This document shows, piece after piece, positions 1 to 5,219 of a DNA stretch of 5,693 bases. Numbering within the stretch: the stretch's first letter is position 1; every line of letters starts with the position of its first letter. The notes below the pieces were generated by a model that ran no database searches, was not told the DNA's origin, and saw only the letters and a list, made by a program, of their open reading frames with translations. A program made the translations under genes and the position numbers. Source of the DNA: Alphaproteobacteria bacterium (GTDB lineage Bacteria > Pseudomonadota > Alphaproteobacteria > UBA6615). The stretch lies in contig JAURLR010000071.1 in the NCBI GenBank assembly GCA_030831135.1, positions 1 to 5,693 on the forward strand, written 5' to 3'.

Positions 1-450
1 CATCTGTTCGCCATGCCGGGCCGCACAGGCCATGGTCGGAAAACCGCCAAATGAATGCCCGACAAAGACCGGGGCCATGCCGCTGTCATAAAGCCCCTCG
101 GCACGCGCAATACCCAGTGCTTCCTGGATGAAGCCTTCCAGCCTGTAACTGCCGGTCTCGCGCCACTGCGACTGCCCCATGCCAGACCAGGAAAAAGCAA
201 CGACACGCCAATCCCGTGCAAAGAACGGAGCAATGAAACTCCACCAGTGGGCATGCGCGCCGTTGCCATGCATCAGCAGCAGGCCGGGTTTGCCGCGTTC
301 ACCCCAGACCAGGGTTTCAAGCCTGACCCCGTCAATCAAATTGAAACGTTGTTCCGGCTGGGCGGCCAGTGCCTGGGAGAACCAGTCAGGTGCCTCGGGT
401 TTTTGGCCTTGCAATGCGGCGAGCAGGCCGCCGCCATGGGATTCGCTCAT
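1..450 (-). CDS. alpha/beta hydrolase, N-terminal 150 residues (cut by window edge)
   Basis: The minus strand is open from ATG at 450-448 to the left edge, giving 150 residues without a stop; the C-terminal half lies outside. Visible alpha/beta-hydrolase features, in order: an N-terminal lead of about 35 residues; strand plus oxyanion-hole motif LLLMHGNGAHAHWW (HGNG at 61-64); the SWSGMGQS turn at 87-94, at the place where relatives have D-x-x-GHG-x-S; and the nucleophile elbow GHSFGG at 131-136, with Ser133 as predicted nucleophile. The acid and histidine of the triad are not in the window. An in-frame TAG at 468-466 makes ATG 450 the first ATG available, although no clear Shine-Dalgarno precedes it. 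It is divergent from lysC. The fold assignment is secure, but the substrate (ester, lactone, haloalkane or other) cannot be told from this part. No signal peptide is apparent, so it is probably cytoplasmic. Confidence 0.88.
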   Translation of the reverse strand, partial: MSESHGGGLLAALQGQKPEAPDWFSQALAAQPEQRFNLIDGVRLETLVWGERGKPGLLLMHGNGAHAHWWSFIAPFFARDWRVVAFSWSGMGQSQWRETGSYRLEGFIQEALGIARAEGLYDSGMAPVFVGHSFGGFPTMACAARHGEQM

Positions 451-517
451 CGTGACAGGGGTTGGCTAATCGAAGGGGTGGCCGGCTCTGGCGGTCGTTG
501 GCGAGTGCCATGCCCGG

Positions 518-548
518 CTGAAAGTCGAACGGAAAAGTCCAGTATAAT
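518..548 (+). promoter_or_regulatory. predicted sigma-70 promoter of lysC
   Basis: The -10 box TATAAT at 543-548 is a perfect consensus match in otherwise GC-rich DNA. The best -35 candidate is CTGAAA at 518-523 (4 of 6 matches), with a 19-bp spacer that is slightly long. Transcription would begin near 555, leaving a leader of roughly 60 nt before the ATG at 614. The -10 call is the stronger part; the -35 is uncertain. Confidence 0.5.
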
Positions 549-598
549 CAAGGGTTTTTCTATCCCGGCCTTATCCCGGGCATCCGAAGATCAATCAT

Positions 599-604
599 GG
601 AAGA
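599..604 (+). promoter_or_regulatory. ribosome binding site of lysC
   Basis: GGAAGA lies 9 nt before ATG 614 and supports that start. The site overlaps an out-of-frame ATG at 597 that opens an 8-codon reading frame ending at 623, inside lysC. Confidence 0.55.
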
Positions 605-613
605 TTCACGGCG

Positions 614-1867
614 ATGGCCTTGATCGTTCACAAATACGGCGGCACATCGATGGGCTCTGTCGAGCGTATCAAGAATGTCGCCAGACGGGTCGCGAAATGG
701 CATGCAGCTGGCCACCAGATGGTCGTTGTCCCGTCAGCCATGTCCGGTGAAACCAACCGGCTGATCGGACTGGCCAAGGAAATCCAGCCGCAGCCCGATT
801 CCCGCGAACTGGACATGATCGCGTCGACTGGCGAGCAGGTATCAGTCGGTCTGCTGGCAATGGCCCTGAAGGCCGAAGGGGTCGACGCGGTCAGTTATGC
901 CGGATGGCAGGTTGCTGTCCGGACGGACAACGCGTACACAAAGGCTCGCATTCTGTCGATCGATGATGCCAAGGTGCGTGCCGACCTCAATGCCGGACGG
1001 GTGGTTGTGATCACCGGTTTTCAGGGCGCTGATGCGGACGGCAACATCACCACTTTGGGCCGCGGCGGATCAGATACCTCGGCGGTCGCAGTCGCTGCGG
1101 CTCTCAAGGCCGATGAGTGCCTGATCTATACCGATGTGGACGGCGTCTACACGACCGATCCGCGGATCGTGGCCGAAGCGCGTCGTCTCGAGAAAATCAC
1201 CTTTGAGGAAATGCTCGAGATGGCTAGTCTCGGCTCCAAGGTGTTACAGATCCGCTCGGTCGAGTTTGCCGGCAAGTACAAGGTCAAGACGCGCGTCCTG
1301 TCCAGTCTGACCCCACCCGATATTTCCCTGGCCGAAGAGGCCGTCTCAGGCACCCTGATCACCTTCGAGGAAGACGAAACCATGGAGCAGGCCGTCATTT
1401 CGGGCATCGCATTCAACCGTGACGAAGCCAAGATCACCGTGATGAACGTGCCCGACCGCCCGGGTATTGCATTCCAGATTCTCGGCCCCGTTGCAGAGGC
1501 CAATATCGATGTCGACATGATCATCCAGAATGCGAGCAACGCGGGGATGACCGATTTTTCATTCACCGTGCACCGCAACGAGTATCAGGCGGCGCTCGAC
1601 GTCCTGAACCAGAAGGTGCGTGAGCACATTCAGGCCGGTGAAATTCTTGGCGATCCGAAGATCTGCAAGGTCTCGGTGGTCGGCATCGGCATGCGATCGC
1701 ATGTGGGCATTGCCAGTCTGATGTTCCGGACCTTGTCCGAAGAGGGAATCAACATCCAGATGATCTCCACCAGTGAGATCAAGATCTCGGTGGTCATCGA
1801 GGACAAGTACATGGAGCTGGCCGTGCGTGCGTTGCACAAGGCGTTTGGACTTGAGCACGCCACCTGA
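614..1867 (+). CDS. lysC: aspartate kinase (aspartokinase), lysine/threonine-regulated type
   Basis: Phosphorylates L-aspartate with ATP to give 4-phospho-L-aspartate, the first step of the aspartate pathway to lysine, diaminopimelate, threonine, methionine and isoleucine; cytoplasmic. The 417 residues match the usual length of the single-function class with a short ACT tail. The amino acid kinase domain (about 1-245) has KYGGTSMGS at 7-15, STGEQ at 71-75, TLGRGGSDTSA at 147-157 and YTDVDGVYTTDPR at 172-184. The regulatory part carries two ACT domains: one from about 265, with the effector-site-like QNASNAGMTDFSF at 305-317, and one containing KVSVVGIGMRSHVG from 352 and ISTSEIKIS at 384-392. 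Family knowledge implies concerted Lys plus Thr feedback inhibition, but this is not shown by the sequence alone. Start 614 is set by the conserved MALIVHKYGG N-terminus and a GGAAGA site upstream. An internal start at 1382 probably makes a beta subunit. It has its own promoter and looks monocistronic. Confidence 0.97.
   Translation: MALIVHKYGGTSMGSVERIKNVARRVAKWHAAGHQMVVVPSAMSGETNRLIGLAKEIQPQPDSRELDMIASTGEQVSVGLLAMALKAEGVDAVSYAGWQVAVRTDNAYTKARILSIDDAKVRADLNAGRVVVITGFQGADADGNITTLGRGGSDTSAVAVAAALKADECLIYTDVDGVYTTDPRIVAEARRLEKITFEEMLEMASLGSKVLQIRSVEFAGKYKVKTRVLSSLTPPDISLAEEAVSGTLITFEEDETMEQAVISGIAFNRDEAKITVMNVPDRPGIAFQILGPVAEANIDVDMIIQNASNAGMTDFSFTVHRNEYQAALDVLNQKVREHIQAGEILGDPKICKVSVVGIGMRSHVGIASLMFRTLSEEGINIQMISTSEIKISVVIEDKYMELAVRALHKAFGLEHAT
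1367..1372 (+). promoter_or_regulatory. internal ribosome binding site within lysC
   Basis: GAGGAA lies 9 nt before an in-frame ATG at 1382, exactly at the linker between the kinase domain and the ACT pair. Position and spacing fit the known internal start that produces aspartokinase beta subunits in Corynebacterium, Bacillus and Pseudomonas. Confidence 0.55.
1382..1867 (+). CDS. lysC: predicted aspartokinase beta (regulatory) subunit, in-frame internal start
   Basis: Translation from ATG 1382 (Met257 of the full protein) would give a 161-residue product made only of the two ACT domains, beginning MEQAVISGIAF. In alpha2beta2 aspartokinases the beta chain is encoded this way and pairs its ACT domains with those of the alpha chain to form the effector sites. 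The Corynebacterium beta subunit has a similar length (about 170 residues). The GAGGAA site 9 nt upstream is better than many true starts in this window. This is an inference from domain layout and ribosome binding site; some organisms of this class may make only the full-length chain. Confidence 0.5.
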   Translation: MEQAVISGIAFNRDEAKITVMNVPDRPGIAFQILGPVAEANIDVDMIIQNASNAGMTDFSFTVHRNEYQAALDVLNQKVREHIQAGEILGDPKICKVSVVGIGMRSHVGIASLMFRTLSEEGINIQMISTSEIKISVVIEDKYMELAVRALHKAFGLEHAT

Positions 1868-1868
1868 A

Positions 1869-1911
1869 CAGCCAGCCTGGCTTTGAAGCGCCACTCAGGG
1901 CGCCCCGGCTG
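1869..1911 (+). terminator. weak nested inverted repeats after lysC
   Basis: An outer pair, CAGCC 1869-1873 with GGCTG 1907-1911, encloses an inner hairpin of GCGCC 1888-1892 with GGCGC 1899-1903 (6-nt loop). The structure starts 1 nt after the lysC stop codon. There is no T-run after it, so it is not a classical intrinsic terminator. It may be a 3'-end structure, or transcription may stop by Rho or read through. Confidence 0.25.
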
Positions 1912-1964
1912 ATCCGCAGGCAGAGCTGTTCGCTGCGCAGGGAGCGGTGTCACGGTGGGCTGGG

Positions 1965-2000
1965 TTGCCGATTGGTGCACAGTGGTCTAAATGCTATTGT
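1965..2000 (+). promoter_or_regulatory. possible promoter region of the ATP-grasp/Anbu operon
   Basis: The last 40 bp before the operon are AT-richer than their surroundings. Candidate pairs are TTGGTG 1972-1977 with TATTGT 1995-2000 (17-bp spacer), and TTGCCG 1965-1970 with TCTAAA 1986-1991 (15-bp spacer). None is a strong match. The first pair would start the transcript at about the ATG at 2007, so the message would be nearly leaderless; this fits the lack of a usable Shine-Dalgarno before that ATG. A promoter in this gap is likely, but its exact place is not settled. Confidence 0.3.
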
Positions 2001-2006
2001 TCAGGC

Positions 2007-3434
2007 ATGCAGGACAAGCCAACATTCTTCGACGAAATGTTCGACTCGAGCGGTCAGGCCAGGCCTGCTTACGCGCAGCTTGTCCGCTGGCTCGAGGATG
2101 AGGATTTCAAGCGGCTGATCCGCAAATCCGACGACGCAGAGGCTTTTTTTCGTCGAACCGGAATCACGTTTAACGTCTACTCCCAGCAGGAAGCTGAGGA
2201 GCGCTTGATCCCTTTTGACCTGCTTCCTCGGATCATCACTGCCCTGGAATGGTCTCGTCTGACGCGAGGGATTGAACAGCGGGTGCGCGCGATCAATGCC
2301 TTCCTGCATGACATTTATCATCGCCAGGAGATTCTTCGGGCGGGCAGGGTTCCAGTCGAGCTGATTGCCCGCAATGCTGCCTTCGTGCCGCAGATGATCG
2401 GCGTTGATCCACCGGGTGGCGTCTACACACACATTGTCGGGGTCGATCTGGTGCGTACCGGATCGGACGAGTTCTATGTGCTCGAGGACAACGCGCGTAC
2501 CCCGTCCGGGGTCAGCTATATGCTCGAGAATCGGGAAACGATGATTCACATGTTCCCGGAGCTCTTTGCCCAGATTCACGTTCGGCAGGTTGGCGATTAT
2601 CCGACGCATCTGCGCCGGTCGCTGGTCGCAGCAGCGCCTGCGGCGACGCAGGGCCGGGCGGTGGTCGCCGTGCTGACGCCCGGGATCCACAATTCGGCCT
2701 ACTTCGAGCATTCGTTTCTCGCCGATCAGATGGGCGCTGAGCTGGTCGAGGGCCATGATCTGCGCGTTGACAACGGCCGCATCGCCATGCGCACCACCCA
2801 GGGCTTCATGCCGGTCGATGTGTTGTATCGGCGCGTAGACGATGACTATCTTGACCCCCTGGTGTTCAATCCGGACTCACTGCTGGGGGTGCCGGGCATC
2901 ATGGATATCTATCGCGCAGGCGGCATCACGATCGCCAATGCGCCAGGTACGGGCATCGCCGATGACAAGGCCATCTACAGTTACATGCCCGATATCGTCG
3001 AGTTTTACACGGGCGAGCGTGCAATCCTGAAGAACGTGCCAACCTGGCGCTGCGGAGAAGCCGATTCGCTCGCCTACGTGCTTGATCATCTGGATGAGCT
3101 GGTCGTCAAGGAGGTGCACGGTTCGGGCGGCTACGGCATGCTGGTCGGACCGGCTGCCAGCAAGAAGGAGCTTGCCTCGTTCCGTCGCAAGCTGATCAAG
3201 TCGCCCGGCAACTACATTGCGCAGCCCACGCTGGCCTTGTCGACGGTTCCGATTCTGACAAAGTCCGGGCTTGCACCGCGCCACGTTGATCTGCGGCCGT
3301 ATGTGCTTGTTTCTCCCGACCGTGTCACGATCACGCCTGGCGGATTGACGCGGGTCGCGCTCAAGAAGGGAAGCCTTGTGGTCAATTCGTCGCAAGGCGG
3401 TGGCACCAAGGACACCTGGGTGCTGGAGGACTGA
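2007..3434 (+). CDS. circularly permuted ATP-grasp protein (DUF404/DUF407 family)
   Basis: A 475-residue cytoplasmic protein of the circularly permuted ATP-grasp family (Pfam CP_ATPgrasp). ATP-grasp enzymes join a carboxylate to an amine through an acylphosphate, so a peptide- or amide-forming ligase is predicted; the substrates are unknown. Family landmarks: the N-terminal FFDEMFDSSGQARPAY block; LEDNARTPSGVSYMLENR (E160, D161, N162, R164); the glycine-rich nucleotide loop VVKEVHGSGGYGMLVGP with K368 and GSGGYG 372-377; DLRPYV at 428-433; and a C-terminal SSQGGGTKDTWVLE at 461-474. I chose ATG 2007 because family homology begins with the residues just after it. The frame stays open to a GTG at 1947, but those 20 residues look non-coding. 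No good ribosome binding site precedes 2007. It is first in an operon with Alpha-E, transglutaminase-like and Anbu genes, the partners this family is usually found with. Confidence 0.93.
   Translation: MQDKPTFFDEMFDSSGQARPAYAQLVRWLEDEDFKRLIRKSDDAEAFFRRTGITFNVYSQQEAEERLIPFDLLPRIITALEWSRLTRGIEQRVRAINAFLHDIYHRQEILRAGRVPVELIARNAAFVPQMIGVDPPGGVYTHIVGVDLVRTGSDEFYVLEDNARTPSGVSYMLENRETMIHMFPELFAQIHVRQVGDYPTHLRRSLVAAAPAATQGRAVVAVLTPGIHNSAYFEHSFLADQMGAELVEGHDLRVDNGRIAMRTTQGFMPVDVLYRRVDDDYLDPLVFNPDSLLGVPGIMDIYRAGGITIANAPGTGIADDKAIYSYMPDIVEFYTGERAILKNVPTWRCGEADSLAYVLDHLDELVVKEVHGSGGYGMLVGPAASKKELASFRRKLIKSPGNYIAQPTLALSTVPILTKSGLAPRHVDLRPYVLVSPDRVTITPGGLTRVALKKGSLVVNSSQGGGTKDTWVLED
3425..3430 (+). promoter_or_regulatory. 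ribosome binding site of the Alpha-E gene
   Basis: GGAGGA sits inside the last codons of the ATP-grasp gene, 6 nt before ATG 3437. It is the strongest Shine-Dalgarno in the window and fixes the start of the next gene. Confidence 0.8.
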
Positions 3435-3436
3435 CC

Positions 3437-4378
3437 ATGCTCGGAAAAACCGCCGGTGGTTTGTTCTGGATGTACCGTTACCTCGAGCGCTGTGAGAGCG
3501 TGGCGCGCCTGATTGAGGCTGGATTTCGAATCGCTCTGGCGCGACCCGACATCGTCGAGGACGAGTGGACCTCGATTCTGGCTGCTGCCGGTAGCCGCGC
3601 CGCCTACGATGAGCGGCATGGTCGCATCAGGGAAAGCATCGTTGTCGACTTCCTGCTGCGCGACCGGGACAATCCGTCAAGTGTGCTAGGCGCCGTGTCG
3701 ATCGCCCGGTCCAATGCGCGCCTGGTGCGTACCGAATTGACGCGGGAGGTCTGGGAGTCAGTCAATGAGAGCTGGATCACGCTCAAGCAGGCGCTTGATG
3801 CGCCGGTGCACAACCGGGATCTTCCGGAAACGCTCGGCCTGATCCGTCGGCAGGCGGCGCTGGTGCGCGGTGCCCTGTACAGCACCCAGCTCAGGAACGA
3901 CGGATACCAGTTCTCTCAGCTTGGCATCTCGCTTGAACGGGCCAGCAATACAGCCCGGATCGTCGACATGAAGTACTACGCGCTTTTGCGCTCCGGCAGT
4001 TCGATGGTGCAGACGGTCAGCAACGTTCAGTGGGAAACCATTCTGCGAACAGTGTCTGCCCACAGATCCTATCGCTGGCTGTATGGCGGCGACATGACGC
4101 CGGAGACGATTGCCCGTTTTCTGATCCTGGATCAGCGGATGCCGCGTGCGATCCTGTTCTGCATCGACGGGGTTGCAGAATGCCTTGAAAACCTGGCGAA
4201 GATGTATGGGCGCAGGCTGCCGAGCAATGAACTTGCCGATAGGCTTCAGGACGATCTGCGTCGTGTCACGATCACCGACATCTACGATGCCGGGCTGAAG
4301 GGGTTCACCGTCGACGTCGTGAACCGTCTCGCCGTGCTTTCACAGCAGATCGAAGAAGACTACCGTTATTACCAGTGA
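3437..4378 (+). CDS. Alpha-E domain protein (DUF403)
   Basis: A 313-residue, largely helical protein that is Alpha-E (DUF403, Pfam PF04168) over its whole length, the usual size for a single-domain member. Landmarks: the start block MLGKTAGGLFWMYRYLERCE with E17-R18 and E20 followed by VARL; a central segment with QLGISLERASNTARIVDMKYY; VQWETILRTVSAHRSYRW around Q198-W199; PRAILFCIDG with F241-C242-D244; and a C-terminal EEDYRYY. No signal peptide or membrane segment is seen. The biochemical role is not known; the family nearly always sits beside, or fused to, circularly permuted ATP-grasp proteins. It has been suggested from genomic context to act with them in making or handling a peptide. 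Start ATG 3437 lies 2 bp after the ATP-grasp stop with a strong GGAGGA upstream, so the two are co-translated. Confidence 0.94.
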   Translation: MLGKTAGGLFWMYRYLERCESVARLIEAGFRIALARPDIVEDEWTSILAAAGSRAAYDERHGRIRESIVVDFLLRDRDNPSSVLGAVSIARSNARLVRTELTREVWESVNESWITLKQALDAPVHNRDLPETLGLIRRQAALVRGALYSTQLRNDGYQFSQLGISLERASNTARIVDMKYYALLRSGSSMVQTVSNVQWETILRTVSAHRSYRWLYGGDMTPETIARFLILDQRMPRAILFCIDGVAECLENLAKMYGRRLPSNELADRLQDDLRRVTITDIYDAGLKGFTVDVVNRLAVLSQQIEEDYRYYQ

Positions 4379-4380
4379 CC

Positions 4381-5184
4381 ATGTTGTTGACGATCTCTCA
4401 TGTGACGCACTACAGCTACGAAAGTCCGGTCAATTACGGTCTGCAGCAGCTGCGTCTGATGCCGCAGAACGATCCCGGCCAGCTGGTGCGAAGCTGGCGG
4501 ATCGAAATTGATGGCGGAACCAAGGAAGCCCAGTTCCGCGATCAGCATGGCAACGAGGTCTGGCTGATCAGTTTCATCGGAGATCGTCGCGAGATCATGG
4601 TGACCTGTGCCGGACAGGTCGAAACGACCGATACGGCAGGGATTCAGGGCGGACATCGGGGGTTTGCGCCGCTCTGGTATTTCTTGCGAGAAACCGCCTT
4701 GACGCTGCCGGGAGACGGTATTCGAGGCATGGTCGATGCGTTGCGAACTGATCGCTCCGAGCGCATCGCGCTGTTGCATGAGTGGGCAGCGGCCGTTCGA
4801 TCCAAGGTCGATTATCAGCCGGGTGTGACTGACTCCGGACATGCGGCCGAGGAGTCTCTTGCTGCCGGCGCCGGAGTCTGTCAGGACCACAGCCACATCT
4901 TCATTGCGGGCGCGAGGCTGCTCGGCCTGCCGGCCCGATACGTATCGGGCTACCTGATGCTCAATGACCGGATCGATCAGCAGGCCAGTCACGCGTGGTC
5001 TGAGGTCCATGTCGATGGCCTGGGCTGGGTGGGATTTGACGTCTCGAACGGCATATCCCCCGATGCACGTTACGTGCGCGTCGCGACGGGTCTCGATTAC
5101 GCGGATGCGGCGCCGATCTCGGGCATGCGCTTCGGCAGCCATGGCATTGAGCGTCTTGTGGTCGACATCCAGGTCGCGCAATGA
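4381..5184 (+). CDS. transglutaminase-like cysteine peptidase/amidase with bacterial N-terminal domain
   Basis: A 267-residue protein with the bacterial transglutaminase-like N-terminal domain (about 1-90; ISHVTHYSYESPVNYGLQQLRLMP at the start) and a transglutaminase core (about 140-225). The catalytic triad is intact: Cys167 in GAGVCQDHSH, His204 in QASHAWSEVHV and Asp220 in GWVGFDVSNG. The RYVSGYL strand follows the Cys helix as in the family. Bacterial members of this fold are usually hydrolases (peptidases or amidases) rather than cross-linkers. No signal peptide is visible, so it is probably cytoplasmic like its operon partners. ATG 4381 is chosen: it lies 2 bp after the Alpha-E stop, at the same TGACCATG junction as the gene before. 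A GTG at 4375 would add two residues and overlap the Alpha-E stop. No good Shine-Dalgarno is present, suggesting translational coupling. Likely role: trimming or hydrolysing the product of the ATP-grasp/Alpha-E pair (inference). Confidence 0.93.
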   Translation: MLLTISHVTHYSYESPVNYGLQQLRLMPQNDPGQLVRSWRIEIDGGTKEAQFRDQHGNEVWLISFIGDRREIMVTCAGQVETTDTAGIQGGHRGFAPLWYFLRETALTLPGDGIRGMVDALRTDRSERIALLHEWAAAVRSKVDYQPGVTDSGHAAEESLAAGAGVCQDHSHIFIAGARLLGLPARYVSGYLMLNDRIDQQASHAWSEVHVDGLGWVGFDVSNGISPDARYVRVATGLDYADAAPISGMRFGSHGIERLVVDIQVAQ

Positions 5185-5219
5185 CGCTTGCGTTCTCCGA
5201 ACCGGAATCTGAATCATGA
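5181..5219 (+). CDS. 12-codon mini-ORF bridging the transglutaminase and Anbu genes
   Basis: ATG 5181 overlaps the transglutaminase stop (ATGA at 5181-5184), and its own TGA at 5217-5219 overlaps the Anbu start (ATGA at 5216-5219). The predicted peptide is MTLAFSEPESES. Such double overlap could let terminating ribosomes hand translation on to Anbu, whose own ribosome binding site is weak. It may equally be chance: the peptide is too short to judge by codon use, and I know no homologue. Confidence 0.25.
   Translation: MTLAFSEPESES
5204..5207 (+). promoter_or_regulatory. weak ribosome binding site of Anbu
   Basis: GGAA ends 8 nt before ATG 5216. It is the only purine-rich patch in range in the 31-bp gap after the transglutaminase gene, and is weak compared with the site before the Alpha-E gene. 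Confidence 0.35.

Larger units (their letters stand above)
451..613. other. divergent intergenic region, hydrolase / lysC
   Basis: This 163-bp gap separates two divergently transcribed genes. It holds the likely lysC promoter and leader, including a perfect TATAAT box. An 8-bp direct repeat TATCCCGG occurs at 561-568 and 572-579, 11 bp apart. It also allows a small hairpin, CCCGG 564-568 with CCGGG 576-580, in the predicted leader. No convincing minus-strand promoter for the hydrolase stood out. The predicted lysC leader (about 60 nt) is too short for a lysine riboswitch. Confidence 0.6.
1868..2006. other. intergenic gap between lysC and the ATP-grasp operon
   Basis: These 139 bp show no credible gene on either strand. 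A tRNA follows lysC in some Burkholderiales as I recall, but no cloverleaf could be drawn here. The gap holds the weak nested repeats after lysC, a CTGCGCAG palindrome at 1933-1940, and an AT-richer promoter-like end. It marks the boundary between amino acid biosynthesis and the Anbu operon. Confidence 0.6.

Noticed and set aside
549..613. Lysine riboswitch in the lysC leader
   Set aside because: The predicted leader is only about 60 nt. The lysine riboswitch needs around 170-180 nt with a five-helix core, and only one 5-bp hairpin is visible.
55..750. 231-codon plus-strand frame
   Set aside because: It runs antisense to the alpha/beta hydrolase, crosses the intergenic region and enters lysC out of frame. 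The protein has no recognisable family features, while both overlapping genes have clear motifs.
1947..2006. GTG 1947 as an upstream start for the ATP-grasp gene
   Set aside because: The 20 extra residues are unlike the family N-terminus, the nearest purine-rich patch (GGAG 1941-1944) is only 2 nt away, and the segment includes the promoter-like sequence.
1868..2006. tRNA gene downstream of lysC
   Set aside because: No acceptor stem, anticodon arm or T-loop motif (GTTCGAnTC) could be found in the gap on either strand.
2001..2756. 251-codon minus-strand frame opposite the ATP-grasp gene
   Set aside because: It is a shadow of a gene with strong family motifs on the plus strand, and no motif or ribosome binding site supports it.
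4369..5217. 282-codon minus-strand frame covering the whole transglutaminase gene
   Set aside because: A long antisense frame is common in GC-rich coding DNA. The plus strand carries the intact catalytic triad and fits the operon, while the minus-strand product shows no family motif.
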